A stretch of DNA of 64,000 nt from Vibrio inusitatus (lineage in GTDB: Bacteria > Pseudomonadota > Gammaproteobacteria > Enterobacterales > Vibrionaceae): the NCBI GenBank assembly GCA_024346935.1, contig AP024879.1, positions 868,001 through 932,000 of the forward strand, given 5' to 3'. Position 1 is the first letter of the stretch, and every line of letters begins with the position of its first letter. This document shows positions 9,032 to 17,808 of this stretch, piece by piece. The translations under genes were made by a program, and so were the position numbers. A model generated the notes under the pieces. That model searched no databases. It was not told where the DNA came from and saw only the letters and a list, made by a program, of their open reading frames with translations.

Positions 9032-10879
9032 TTAACGCCCATAGTTATCAACAATGTACTTCTCAAAGTCATGACACATTTGTTCATCACTTAATTCGTT
9101 ATTTGCGAGCTCTTTATCCCCATCGACGATACTTATTTTTGCATTGAGTGTGTGAACACAAGCGCGAGGTCTGTTTTCGAGTGCTGAGATTTTATTCTGC
9201 TCTATCTGCCATGCTTGTTCAGAAGTTAGGTTACATTCATCAGCAAGATATTTAGCGTTAAATCCTTCACCCGTTAATTGAGTAATGGTTTGATTGTGAT
9301 TCACCGCATTGCCTTGATGCCAATAATGTTCAGCAAGCAAAGGACCTATCTCTGAGTTATCCGTTAAGTAACCATATTTATTAATGAAATAAGCTCTGGT
9401 CTGATAAACAGCCATATGTGCCAGCAGGTATCCTTGATACGCACAGGCTGACTCATCGGATAATAAGTGAGGAATTGCCATCAACGGTCTTGGGCTACAT
9501 TCCAGACCTAAGATGTTTTTCTCCATTTCACGCGCTAATCGAGTAATGTTTTCGGGCGTTAATTCTTCATCGGCTAATTGATATAGTGCTCGCTCAAAAT
9601 ACGGCACCACTAAAATACTGCGCTCAGTGTACGCTTTGAAAGGCTGCTTACTCTCGATCATTGCTTTTATCACTGAATCTGGAATAGCGACTCCATTTTC
9701 GTCTAGTGCATAAAGCTTTAGCCAGTCTCCATCTTCTAAGAGACTGTCACAAAACATCGATTGTGTTTCTGCATAGGCCATTGAAGTGGGTGCAAATTCT
9801 TGAGAAAAGCATGGGGCATTCATCTTAACGTTAGCAAAGTGTGCGGCATGACCCCCCTCATGAAACAAGGTATTAATGCCATCATAGCCACTGCCTACTT
9901 GATCAGGTTTGGCATTACTAGTGAAATTAACCTTAGCCGGAACCCATTGAGAATTATCGTAAAATGATGGAATAGGCCCATGACAAAAACCGTTAGGATA
10001 CTTGCCTTTACGATCAAGAAGATCCAACGTCAGCTCTGCATTGGAATAGTTAATATTCAAACGACCAAACGATTCAATCCATCGACGCAACGATTGTGAA
10101 AATGGTACATACGGATCGAGATCACGCATCGCATCGCCAGAGAAAGAGTACACAAAATTATGACCTTCCAGTGCTTGCTGACCTTTGTCCCTTGCCAATT
10201 GCTCGAGACTATTCAAATTGCTTTGGCGGGTTCGCTGTTCAAAGTCATCCAATATTGTGAACAGCTCAGTCGTGGTCATTTGCTCGGTCTTCACAATCGA
10301 ATAATCAAAGAAATTATCAAAACCTAGAGAGCGAGCGAATTGATTGCGAAGCTTTACCAGATCTAAAAGCCCATTTACTAGCAACCATTGTTCAAGATCG
10401 AGCATCGCTTGATGAGAGGATTTTCTGACCGACTCGTTATCGCTAGTACGGATGTTAGCAGCAAGCACAGGAAGCGAACCTTCTTGCTCCTTACCTTGTG
10501 CATCAACAAAAACCTGCGTGTACTGCTGTTTCTTCTCAAAAAGCTTAGACTCAAACTTAATCAATTCCGCCTTTAGCTCTCTCGCTTCATGAGTAGGTAA
10601 AGCATGAGCTTTAAACGTAGCAAGCCAACCTTCAAGCCCGGACTTAATCGCACCTGACTCATCGCTTGATGGTGTCGATTGAAGTTTTTCTAGCTGTAGC
10701 TCTATTTCAGAAAGTCTATCGGCATTACTTAAAAATTGATTCCAGAAAGTTTCTGCTTGAGCCGAACCCGCTTGATCATTTGAGGTGCCCATATAGGTTT
10801 CCCAAAATAGATCCTCTTTTTGACGATGAACTGCCAAATACTCTTTATTCAACGAGTCTAGATACTGTTGTGGATGCAT
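9032..10879 (-). CDS. M3-family oligopeptidase (zinc metallopeptidase)
   Basis: Probable cytoplasmic oligopeptidase of the M3 family (thimet oligopeptidase / oligoendopeptidase F group). The zinc site HEGGH lies about 344 residues from the upstream ATG, inside LFHEGGHAAHF, with a downstream glutamate in the FAPTSMAYAETQSMF stretch as the likely third ligand. The N-terminal 150 residues are helical and charged, as in the family. No signal peptide is seen. Two starts are possible: ATG at 10891, whose AAGGGA abuts it, and ATG at 10879, preceded by GAGAG at proper spacing. I prefer the second, giving 615 residues. It is a single gene; the 700-bp region upstream holds the CsrB RNA gene. Confidence 0.85.
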   Translation of the reverse strand: MHPQQYLDSLNKEYLAVHRQKEDLFWETYMGTSNDQAGSAQAETFWNQFLSNADRLSEIELQLEKLQSTPSSDESGAIKSGLEGWLATFKAHALPTHEARELKAELIKFESKLFEKKQQYTQVFVDAQGKEQEGSLPVLAANIRTSDNESVRKSSHQAMLDLEQWLLVNGLLDLVKLRNQFARSLGFDNFFDYSIVKTEQMTTTELFTILDDFEQRTRQSNLNSLEQLARDKGQQALEGHNFVYSFSGDAMRDLDPYVPFSQSLRRWIESFGRLNINYSNAELTLDLLDRKGKYPNGFCHGPIPSFYDNSQWVPAKVNFTSNAKPDQVGSGYDGINTLFHEGGHAAHFANVKMNAPCFSQEFAPTSMAYAETQSMFCDSLLEDGDWLKLYALDENGVAIPDSVIKAMIESKQPFKAYTERSILVVPYFERALYQLADEELTPENITRLAREMEKNILGLECSPRPLMAIPHLLSDESACAYQGYLLAHMAVYQTRAYFINKYGYLTDNSEIGPLLAEHYWHQGNAVNHNQTITQLTGEGFNAKYLADECNLTSEQAWQIEQNKISALENRPRACVHTLNAKISIVDGDKELANNELSDEQMCHDFEKYIVDNYGR

Positions 10880-11036
10880 AGGTTCTCTCATTCCCTTGAG
10901 TGATCATTAAAGGTGGTTCTTATTAAAATAGTGTAACCATATAGAAAAGATATGGATACAAGCGAACGACAATAAAGCCTGCATTATCAATCTATTTACT
11001 GTCAAAATAGGAATGATCCCTATTAACCGCATGCAA

Positions 11037-11054
11037 TGTAAGAGATCTCTCACA
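11037..11054 (+). promoter_or_regulatory. VarA/GacA-type upstream activating site for csrB
   Basis: TGTAAGAGATCTCTCACA matches the TGTAAG-N6-CTTACA type of palindrome bound by GacA/UvrY/VarA ahead of Csr-type RNAs, with one mismatch in the right arm. It lies about 178 bp before the predicted RNA start, the usual far-upstream position for csrB genes. Confidence 0.75.
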
Positions 11055-11188
11055 GCAGTGTGAGAATAACGTGTTTTCTAATATAGACACTACCTCACAA
11101 CAATTGATAACCTATTGTTTTAATAGAAATTAACTTGATTTGATTAATGATTGTTCAGTTGTTTCTTGGTACATAACCTCCTATACCG

Positions 11189-11216
11189 TTGATAAGAATC
11201 ACCAGTACAGTAATAT
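11189..11216 (+). promoter_or_regulatory. Sigma70-type promoter of csrB
   Basis: TTGATA (11189-11194), a 16-bp spacer and TAATAT (11211-11216) place the RNA start near 11223-11225. Both hexamers differ from consensus at one or two positions. Confidence 0.65.
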
Positions 11217-11222
11217 GTTTCT

Positions 11223-11503
11223 TGTCGACAGGGGGTTGGCAAGAATGGAAAACTCAAAGGATTGAGTATCTTCAGGATGAAGATTCGATTACTAGGAAGT
11301 AGTCAACATGGAAGTGGAGCCTTAGGATAGGCGCAAGATTCAACATTGGACGTTGAGTTTAAGGACACCGTCAGGACGACGATGCAAAAGGATTGGGTTA
11401 AAGGATTTAGCCTTAGCAAGGATAGTATTAGGGAATGTGTTTGTAGCGGGATTGCTACGTTATAAAATTTGCCCCACCAGCTTGCTGTGTGGGGCTTCTT
11501 TTT
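11223..11503 (+). ncRNA. csrB: CsrB-family regulatory RNA (CsrA sponge)
   Basis: A gene for a roughly 280-nt RNA that would bind and sequester the translational regulator CsrA. The region carries 15 GGA motifs, most in the form AGGA, CAGGA or AAGGA between short stems; these are the CsrA binding signals. It has a promoter at 11189-11216, a VarA/GacA-type box further upstream and a strong terminator (GCCCCAC, 11471-11477, pairing with GTGGGGC, then TTCTTTTT). Open frames of about 75 codons cross it on both strands but lack ribosome-binding sites, so I treat them as chance. Vibrios usually encode several Csr RNAs; which numbered copy this is cannot be told here. Confidence 0.9.
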
Positions 11504-11601
11504 ATCTATTACTTTCCTACTCCCCACGGTTCAATAAGTTACTTTTCTCAGCTGCTCATTATTGTTACTCTGAAATCTAATGATTTCGCATGGGAAGCAC
11601 G

Positions 11602-12324
11602 ATGAATAACACCATCAATACTCTACTTAGCCACCGTTCAATTCGCTCATTTACTGAACAGATAATCGATACTCACCTTCTTGATACCATTCTTGACTGT
11701 GGCCTTGCGGCCTCCAGTTCGAGTTTCATTCAATGTGTGTCTGTTGTACGTGTTTCAACTGCAGAAAACAGAACAAAATTAGCTGAGTATGCTGGGGGGC
11801 AATCTTATGTTGAAAGCTGCGCTGAATTTCTCATATTTTGTGCAGATTACAATCGCCACCAACACATCCACCCAGAAGCTCAGTTAGGTTTTACCGAACA
11901 AACACTGATTGGTTCTATAGATGCGGCATTGATGGCGCAAAATTGTTTAACGGCAGCAGAATCTTTAGGTCTTGGCGGTGTATACATAGGTGGCTTGCGA
12001 AATAACCCACAGAAAGTGACCGAGCTGTTAGCGCTTCCTAAACATGTCATTCCTTTGTTTGGTCTTTGCTTGGGCTATCCTAGCCAAAACCCTGAAAAAA
12101 AACCCCGTTTACCCAAGTCTATCGTCGTACATCAAGAGCAATATACTCCATTAAATATGGATGAATTAGCGCAGTATGATGCACACATACAAGACTATTA
12201 CGCAACACGTACAGACAACAAAAAGGCTGTTTCATGGTCGGCACAAATCACCCAAACACTTAGCAAAGAAGCACGCCCCTTTATGCATGACTTCCTGCAG
12301 AACCAGGGATTTAATACCAAATAA
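11602..12324 (+). CDS. nfsA: Oxygen-insensitive NADPH nitroreductase
   Basis: FMN-dependent reductase of nitroaromatics and quinones using NADPH, active as a cytoplasmic dimer. It has 240 residues from the chosen start. The N-terminal LLSHRSIRSFTEQII is the flavin-binding entry motif of the family. Further matches to NfsA/FRP are the ASSSSFIQCVSVVRV stretch, the SLGLGGVYIGGLRNNP segment and GLCLGYPSQNPEKKPRLP. The ATG at 11602 is preferred over one four codons earlier because GGGAAG sits at good spacing before it. The DUF1415 gene starts 1 bp after its stop, so the two are probably co-transcribed. Confidence 0.93.
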   Translation: MNNTINTLLSHRSIRSFTEQIIDTHLLDTILDCGLAASSSSFIQCVSVVRVSTAENRTKLAEYAGGQSYVESCAEFLIFCADYNRHQHIHPEAQLGFTEQTLIGSIDAALMAQNCLTAAESLGLGGVYIGGLRNNPQKVTELLALPKHVIPLFGLCLGYPSQNPEKKPRLPKSIVVHQEQYTPLNMDELAQYDAHIQDYYATRTDNKKAVSWSAQITQTLSKEARPFMHDFLQNQGFNTK

Positions 12325-12325
12325 T

Positions 12326-12880
12326 ATGAGTATTGATTTACAACAGGTTGAGCAACTAACTCAGGACTGGCTTGAACAAGTAGTAATAGGCCTTAACCTG
12401 TGCCCATTTGCTCACAAGCCAAACAAGAACAAGCAAATAAAGATAGCGGTAACGGAAGCCACTTCAGAAGAAGCGCTGTTGGAGTTTATCTTATTAGAAT
12501 TACGAGAGTTGGACAGTAAAGAACCCAACGAGCTTGAGACCACATTGGTAGTTGCGCCAGCTATGCTTGCAGACTTTATGGATTACAACTTCTTCTTAGA
12601 TTGGGTTGATGCATTGTTGAAGCAAGAAGAGTATGAAGGGATCTATCAGGTAGCCAGTTTTCATCCAGACTATTGCTTTGGAGGCACTGAACCAGAAGAT
12701 GCAGAAAACCTCACTAACCGCTCTCCTTATCCAACGATCCACTTGATACGTGAAGAGTCTATGGAAAGGGTTTTAAAGCACTACCCTAACCCGGAAGCGA
12801 TTCCCGATAATAACATCGCTAGGGTTGAAGGTTTAACTGCTGAAGAGAAAGCAAAACTGTTCCCATACTTGATAGGCTAA
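12326..12880 (+). CDS. DUF1415 family protein
   Basis: A 184-residue cytoplasmic protein that fits DUF1415, a conserved proteobacterial family without an assigned reaction. Landmarks are VIGLNLCPFAHKP near the N terminus, the YQVASFHPDYCFGGTEPED segment and SPYPTIHLIREESMERVL. Conserved cysteine and histidine residues in these segments suggest a metal or catalytic site, which is inference. The start at 12326 follows the nfsA stop by one base; a longer frame beginning at 12176 lies inside nfsA and is an artefact. Co-transcription with nfsA is likely. Confidence 0.88.
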   Translation: MSIDLQQVEQLTQDWLEQVVIGLNLCPFAHKPNKNKQIKIAVTEATSEEALLEFILLELRELDSKEPNELETTLVVAPAMLADFMDYNFFLDWVDALLKQEEYEGIYQVASFHPDYCFGGTEPEDAENLTNRSPYPTIHLIREESMERVLKHYPNPEAIPDNNIARVEGLTAEEKAKLFPYLIG

Positions 12881-12909
12881 ATGGATTTATCATAATTAAA
12901 GCTTCAGCA

Positions 12910-12950
12910 ACGGGGTATGAGTTCGCCAGTATCATGACACCATACCCCGT
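12910..12950. terminator. Hairpin between the DUF1415 gene and the convergent small gene
   Basis: ACGGGGTATG (12910-12919) and CATACCCCGT (12941-12950) are perfect 10-bp arms with a 21-base loop. Only AAAATTA follows, so it lacks a classical uridine run on either strand. It probably separates the two convergent genes. Confidence 0.55.
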
Positions 12951-12954
12951 AAAA

Positions 12955-13179
12955 TTATTGATTCAACATCGCTCTTAGCTGAACCACCTCACCTTCAGGT
13001 AGATTAAAAGGGATGTTATTCAACGCACACTTTACTGTCACCTTTGCAGGATCATGTCGACTCCCTTTAGTGGATAAGAATTTATACACAACACCATCGC
13101 GATCAAATAACCCTTGGCAGTAAGTGTAAGTCTTTCTATAAGGAAGTAGCTTTAGAGATTGATTCTTAGTAATAGACAT
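12955..13179 (-). CDS. Small protein of unknown function (74 residues)
   Basis: Not recognised. The start at 13179 is well supported by AAAGGAG 6 bases upstream of the ATG; a further ATG at 13200 has no such signal. The protein is basic (MSITKNQSLKLLPYRKTYTY) and without signal peptide or membrane segment. Two cysteines are in TYCQGLF and VKCALNN. The C-terminal NIPFNLPEGEVVQLRAMLNQ could form a strand and helix. It is a single gene, convergent with the nfsA-DUF1415 pair. Confidence 0.7.
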   Translation of the reverse strand: MSITKNQSLKLLPYRKTYTYCQGLFDRDGVVYKFLSTKGSRHDPAKVTVKCALNNIPFNLPEGEVVQLRAMLNQ

Positions 13180-13549
13180 AGGTGCTCCTTTAAAAAACAT
13201 CCATGCTTGTATTGTCCTGTGGGAATATAATAGCCATAGAGGCTAGTCTAAGGAGTGCCTTAGACTCTTCTAAATTACCTTGATTAAGGCACACACAGAA
13301 ATGACTCTGCTCACTAGCAGTTATACCCCATTGTAATATCACCAACCATCATAATAGAGCGTACTTATTATCTAAGGACATTCCTGTCATATTGAAATCA
13401 ATTCAAACCAGCAAAGTCTTATGTTACTCGAAGGTTGGTTAACACAAGGAAGCAAACCAAACGCAAAGATTGGTAAACCAAAGAACAGATACAACAACAG
13501 TTGCTAACGAAATCAAACAACGAACCGCATTAAAGTGCACAAAAATACA

Positions 13550-13696
13550 CTACAATTTGAAATTCGCCTCACCACACTCAGAGCATATGTATTTGCGTTT
13601 GTTTCTTTTCAAAAAAAACTTTTCTAAGAAACTTCTTCTTTCTCTAAAATATGGGAGTTGACTGTTACAACCCCTACAACGGTGTACCATTTGCAT
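13550..13696 (-). CDS. 48-residue zinc-ribbon microprotein
   Basis: An unlisted short frame reading from 13696 to 13550. The peptide has two CxxC pairs, Cys7-Cys10 (HRCRGC) and Cys38-Cys41 (YICSEC), 27 residues apart, the geometry of a zinc ribbon. Between them lies a very basic and aromatic stretch (RERRSFLEKFFLKRNKRK). AGAAAGG precedes the first ATG closely and the second ATG (13690) at 9 bases, so the second may be the true start. The family is unknown; a nucleic-acid or ribosome-binding role is only an inference from charge and fold. The overlapping 63-codon frame on the plus strand (13470-13661) has no such motif and is rejected. Confidence 0.6.
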   Translation of the reverse strand: MQMVHRCRGCNSQLPYFRERRSFLEKFFLKRNKRKYICSECGEANFKL

Positions 13697-14381
13697 AGCC
13701 TTTCTATAGTCCTCGTGAATATAATCACATCAAATCTATCTTAATTTACTATGGAAATACAGTATATGAAACTCCATTCTGTATGATAAATAGTAAATAA
13801 ATATAAATAAAATCATACAATTAACACTTTCAACACAAGATTCGGTAAAATATCAACAGTTTGGAAAAACGCAAACTTGATTGCGTTTTGTTTGTAGAAA
13901 AAATAATTGAACTATCTTGCACTGCATCAAAATAAACACTGCGCTAAGTAACCCAACTAACCGGCTTTTCTATATTTGATGCTACTCAATTTTCCGCACA
14001 AAAGACTGCGCATATTGTGTGGCAAATCGACTCTGACATGTAGAAAGCGAACTTTAGTTTATGCATTCACAGAGCTTTTGAATGAAATGCTACGTTGTCA
14101 GCGCTTAGTAAACCATTAGGGGAGATTTTGATAATTAATCGACGGCTAGATGCATAACGGCCTCATAGGTAAGGCGCTATTTTTTGCTCAAAAGTTTAAA
14201 ACCAATAATAGTTTTTTTCTTGTTGATCCTAGTACCTCTATGAAAAAGGCATTACGTCAATAAGATAGCGAGCATGAAAAAGTCACAGACTTATTCTTAA
14301 AAACATCAGCACGATCGCTGGTAATGAATTAAAGAAAGGTACCGTTATAAATTACCAGTGGGAAATACGGAGAGAAAAACA
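13697..14381. other. AT-rich stretch without a recognised gene
   Basis: No convincing open frame or RNA was found here. One hairpin stands out: AAAACGCAA (13866-13874) pairs with TTGCGTTTT (13881-13889) and is followed by GTTTG, so it could be an orphan terminator. The rest is AT-rich with many stops in all frames. The upstream part 13180-13549 likewise shows nothing beyond promoter-like AT-rich sequence for the small gene at 12955. Confidence 0.5.
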
Positions 14382-14420
14382 AAAATGCCCCATCAGCTCA
14401 AGAGGAACTAACGGGGCAAA
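14382..14420 (-). terminator. Terminator of dbpA
   Basis: On the minus strand TGCCCC/GGGGCA arms (14413-14418 and 14386-14391) are followed by a run of T (ATTTTTGTTTTT). Confidence 0.8.
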
Positions 14421-14427
14421 ACATACA

Positions 14428-15807
14428 TTAAGAAAGGATACGAGCTCTAAATTTACGGCCTTTCATTTTGCCGTTTTCTATCTTCTTGTGAGCAACCTTA
14501 GCCAAAGATTTATCAACAGCTACGTAAGCACGCATATCAAATAGATTAATTTTACCTACTTTTTTACCGTCAATGCCATTCTGACCAGTCAAGGCACCAA
14601 GAATATCCCCTGCCCTCACTTTTTGCTTCTTACCACCTGAGATTTCGATAGTAACCATTGTTGGCTGAAGAGGTTTATTGTTAGAGGTCTGTGGAAGGGC
14701 CTCAGGTTCAATTGCAATGTCCATGTATTCATCAATTAACGCTACACGATGATGCTCTTTGTCATTGTACAAGCTACATGCAACACCCTTACTGCCAGCG
14801 CGGCCCGTGCGTCCAATACGGTGAACATGCACTTCAGGATCACGAGACAATTCATAGTTAATCACTGCATCGAGGTTTTCAACATCAAGACCACGTGCTG
14901 CTACATCAGTAGCAACCAGAATTGAGATGCTCTTATTAGAAAACTGAACCAATGTTTGATTACGTTCACGCTGTTCGAGATCACCGTGCAGGTCAATGAC
15001 ACTAAAGCCCTTATAGTGAAGGTCATCCGCTACCTCTTGAACTTCTCGCTTAGTATTACAGAAGATCACCGCCGATTCTGGTTGGTGCGTCAGCAGCAAT
15101 GTTTCCAATGCCTGCATACGCTGCTCATTACTGCCTACTTTGTAAAAATGTTGAGAAATAGTACTTTGCTCATGAGTCGACTCAACTTTAACCAGTTGTG
15201 GCTCTTGCATAATGCGAGCAGCAACCTGCTGAATTTTCTCAGGGAATGTGGCACTAAATAGCAAGGTTTGGCGTTGTTTTGGCGCTTCAGCGACGATTGC
15301 ATCTAATGCATCTTGAAAGCCCATGTCCAACATTCTATCGGCTTCATCCAAGACTAAAGTATTCAACTCAGCAAGGTTGATGCGACCTCTTTCCAAGTGA
15401 TCAAGAATACGACCTGGCGTACCTACCAAAATGTGAGCACCGTGCTCCAATGAGCCAATTTGAGGCCCCATAGGCATACCACCACATAAAGTAAGCACTT
15501 TAATATTATGAATCGTACGCGCTAGCTTGCGGATCTCTTTTGCTACTTGGTCAGCCAGCTCACGAGTTGGACACAATACCAATGATTGCACTCGAAAACG
15601 CTTCACATTTAGATTAGTCAAAAGGCTTAGGCCAAATGCTGCTGTTTTACCTGATCCGGTTTTGCCCTGACCAATGACGTCTTTGCCATCTAGCATCAAC
15701 GGCAAGCTTTGTGCCTGTATCGGAGTCATCTCGGAATACTCCATCGACGCCAAATTATCGAGCAATGACTTAGATAAAGGTAACTTAGAAAATTTATTGT
15801 CGCTCAA
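14428..15807 (-). CDS. dbpA: ATP-dependent RNA helicase DbpA
   Basis: DEAD-box helicase acting in late assembly of the large ribosomal subunit; the family is stimulated by hairpin 92 of 23S rRNA. Visible motifs are GQGKTGSGKT (Walker A), PTRELA, GGxxx, TPGR, VLDEADRML (DEAD), SATF, and HRIGRTGRAG near the end of the second RecA domain. The C-terminal 75 residues (KKQKVRAGDILGALTGQNGI, then GKINLFDMRAYVAV) are the RNA-recognition domain specific to DbpA. I choose the TTG at 15807 as start because AAGGA lies just upstream and it gives 459 residues, close to the E. coli length; a TTG at 15849 has no comparable signal. Confidence 0.92.
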   Translation of the reverse strand: MSDNKFSKLPLSKSLLDNLASMEYSEMTPIQAQSLPLMLDGKDVIGQGKTGSGKTAAFGLSLLTNLNVKRFRVQSLVLCPTRELADQVAKEIRKLARTIHNIKVLTLCGGMPMGPQIGSLEHGAHILVGTPGRILDHLERGRINLAELNTLVLDEADRMLDMGFQDALDAIVAEAPKQRQTLLFSATFPEKIQQVAARIMQEPQLVKVESTHEQSTISQHFYKVGSNEQRMQALETLLLTHQPESAVIFCNTKREVQEVADDLHYKGFSVIDLHGDLEQRERNQTLVQFSNKSISILVATDVAARGLDVENLDAVINYELSRDPEVHVHRIGRTGRAGSKGVACSLYNDKEHHRVALIDEYMDIAIEPEALPQTSNNKPLQPTMVTIEISGGKKQKVRAGDILGALTGQNGIDGKKVGKINLFDMRAYVAVDKSLAKVAHKKIENGKMKGRKFRARILS

Positions 15808-15887
15808 GGGAGATTCCTTATATGGATTAGGTAAGTAGCGCTGTTTCAAGGGTGACGACCCTAAAGGGTAGACACACTAATTGCAAG

Positions 15888-17069
15888 TTAAAAGTTCCAC
15901 CCTAGATTAGCAAAGATCAGGGTATTCGGTGTTTGACCAAATAAGCTATCACTGGCGCCATCAAAACGCTGCGCCAACACGACGAGTTGCCAATTATTTG
16001 ATAGCGAATAAGTGCTAGAAACACCAAGATAAAAAGAGTCATCATCGTAATAAGAACCGGAGAACACAACACGATTTAACGGCGTGATATCAAACCCTAG
16101 ATCTGCATAGGCTGTAAACTCGGTAAAGCTCAAGGTTCGTGCGGTCAGCGGCAAATTAAGATAAACGATAGCATTCTGCCTTTCTTGAGGTTCGGTGATA
16201 TGTAAAAGCGCTACCGTGCTTAGCCAATTTCTTGTACCAGAGAAGTTATATCCAAGCTCTATACTAGAGACAACGGACGTGGTTAACGTCTGAAAACTCC
16301 CACTCAATATTTGCCAGTCATCTTTTGTAGGGTTAAATATAGTACTTTCTGCCTTAAACGAAGCACCCGCAAGGTCTGTGGCAAGTCCCCCTCCTATGAC
16401 AAAATCAAGGTTAGATTTTCCGATAATGAACTGGGCATCCCAACGCGACACATTAAACAAGTAGCGTGCCGAGTAACTGTTTAGTTCACTATCTTGTGAA
16501 GGACTAAATGCAAGGTTTAGCTCACTAGCGTAACCCAGTTTTCTTGTTAGATAGAGAGCATCGGTGCCCGGTCTCTCAGGGTAATCCACATCGTAGATAG
16601 AGTATGAATTAAAGATATCGTTAGGATTCCAAATCGTATTCATACCCCAATTGATACGAAACCGCCCCACTCGAGCCTGATAATTTTCGCTATGCCAATC
16701 TAGATAAAGCCGGTCAAACTGAGTATTGGCAAAAAAGTCGCTACCCTGCCCCCAATTGAACGTAAGGTCCATATACCCTGGGTCAAACCCAATCACTTCC
16801 TGATATAGATCATTTTGCGCTGAGTCTCCCCAGAATAAGCGATTTCGAACACTAGCATTAAAACGCAAACCGCTGTTAAAACGATATTCAAAATCCAACC
16901 GGTTATGCAACTGGTTATCAAAGAGTTCCTCTCCGCTATCAACAAGGGTACCTGTCATCATATAGTTGATATAACCGGACAACTCCCAGTCTTTCTCTGG
17001 TTCTAGTCCTGGAATTTTCGCCTGTAAAACCAGTGGCACAAAAATTAAACAAACGATAAAGAATCGCAC
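15888..17069 (-). CDS. Putative outer-membrane beta-barrel of the Lol-like operon
   Basis: A 393-residue exported protein with a signal peptide (MRFFIVCLIFVPLVLQAK) and a barrel-like pattern of alternating aromatic and polar residues, ending in phenylalanine (FANLGWNF). I cannot assign a named family; it resembles porin-like alginate/phosphate-type or DUF1302-type barrels only in general character. Features include GRFRINWGMNTIWNPNDIFN, a tryptophan- and asparagine-rich segment early in the barrel. The start is a GTG preceded by GGTGAG. It is the last gene of a five-gene operon and begins 8 bp after the ATPase stop, which suggests an outer-membrane partner for whatever the Lol-like permeases extract. 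Confidence 0.7.
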   Translation of the reverse strand: MRFFIVCLIFVPLVLQAKIPGLEPEKDWELSGYINYMMTGTLVDSGEELFDNQLHNRLDFEYRFNSGLRFNASVRNRLFWGDSAQNDLYQEVIGFDPGYMDLTFNWGQGSDFFANTQFDRLYLDWHSENYQARVGRFRINWGMNTIWNPNDIFNSYSIYDVDYPERPGTDALYLTRKLGYASELNLAFSPSQDSELNSYSARYLFNVSRWDAQFIIGKSNLDFVIGGGLATDLAGASFKAESTIFNPTKDDWQILSGSFQTLTTSVVSSIELGYNFSGTRNWLSTVALLHITEPQERQNAIVYLNLPLTARTLSFTEFTAYADLGFDITPLNRVVFSGSYYDDDSFYLGVSSTYSLSNNWQLVVLAQRFDGASDSLFGQTPNTLIFANLGWNF

Positions 17070-17077
17070 GGTTCAGC

Positions 17078-17797
17078 TCACCCAACCATTGAACTTAAGT
17101 GGGGCCGATACTCGGGGTTTAGTTTGTCTTCTGACACAGCGCCATCATCAATCACTATCACCCTAGCGGCTCGAGCAATGACCCGAGGGTCGTGTGTTGA
17201 GAAGATAAACGTGGTGCCCTCTGACTCATTTAATTGCTGCATAATATCTAATAGATCTGAAGTACTTTTCGCATCAAGATTGGCTGTAGGCTCATCTGCC
17301 ATGACGAATTTAGGGTTTGGTGCCAATGCCCTTGCCACCGCAACTCTCTGTTGTTGCCCGCCTGATAACTGTGAAGGCCTTTTATGCACATGATCTCCCA
17401 AACCGACTCTTTCGAGTAACTTGCTTGCGCGAGCGTTACTCTCTTTCTCCGTTATCCCCTGTAATTGCATAATAAACTCGACGTTCTCTAGTGCAGTAAG
17501 CACAGGCAGTAAGCTGTAGTCCTGAAAGATGAACCCTACTTGGTCCCGCCGAAACTTGATCTTCTCTTTCTCACTCAAACCACTGATCACGAGACTATCT
17601 ATTTTCACCTCTCCTTGTGTTGGCGTATCCAACCCACCCAGCATGTTCAGTAACGTTGTCTTTCCTGATCCAGAAGGTCCCATCACTGCCACAAATTCGC
17701 CTTGGTCAATGGATAAATCCACCAGCTTTAGCGCGTCCACAGGAAAATCTGTGTTCACGTTGTAGGTCTTAGTCAACTTAGTCACTTTGATAGCCAT
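17078..17797 (-). CDS. ABC transporter ATPase, LolD/MacB type
   Basis: Cytoplasmic ATPase expected to power the two adjacent FtsX-like permeases. It has 239 residues. Walker A is GPSGSGKTT, the ABC signature is [15 protein letters not shown], and Walker B with catalytic glutamate is FVMADEPTANLD, followed by the switch histidine in STHDPRV. The whole looks like the LolD/MacB/FtsE group (COG1136), which drive envelope mechanochemical transporters rather than solute channels. The ATG at 17797 is chosen; a TTG at 17812 overlaps the upstream permease stop. Confidence 0.9.
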   Translation of the reverse strand: MAIKVTKLTKTYNVNTDFPVDALKLVDLSIDQGEFVAVMGPSGSGKTTLLNMLGGLDTPTQGEVKIDSLVISGLSEKEKIKFRRDQVGFIFQDYSLLPVLTALENVEFIMQLQGITEKESNARASKLLERVGLGDHVHKRPSQLSGGQQQRVAVARALAPNPKFVMADEPTANLDAKSTSDLLDIMQQLNESEGTTFIFSTHDPRVIARAARVIVIDDGAVSEDKLNPEYRPHLSSMVG

Positions 17798-17808
17798 GAT
17801 TCGCTCGC

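Noticed and set aside
11303..11580. Open frames of 74-75 codons on both strands
   Set aside because: They lie across the CsrB RNA and its terminator, lack ribosome-binding sites and look like chance.
13470..13661. 63-codon frame on the plus strand
   Set aside because: No ribosome-binding site and low-complexity composition; the zinc-ribbon frame on the other strand is far more convincing.
14005..14032. Sequence resembling a chromosome dimer resolution (dif) site, ACTGCGCATAT and following
   Set aside because: Only the XerC-type arm matches well; the other arm lacks the TTATGTTAAAT pattern of Vibrio dif sites.
14220..14380. Short protein-like fragments that might be a decayed transposase
   Set aside because: Several stops in every frame and no recognisable motif.
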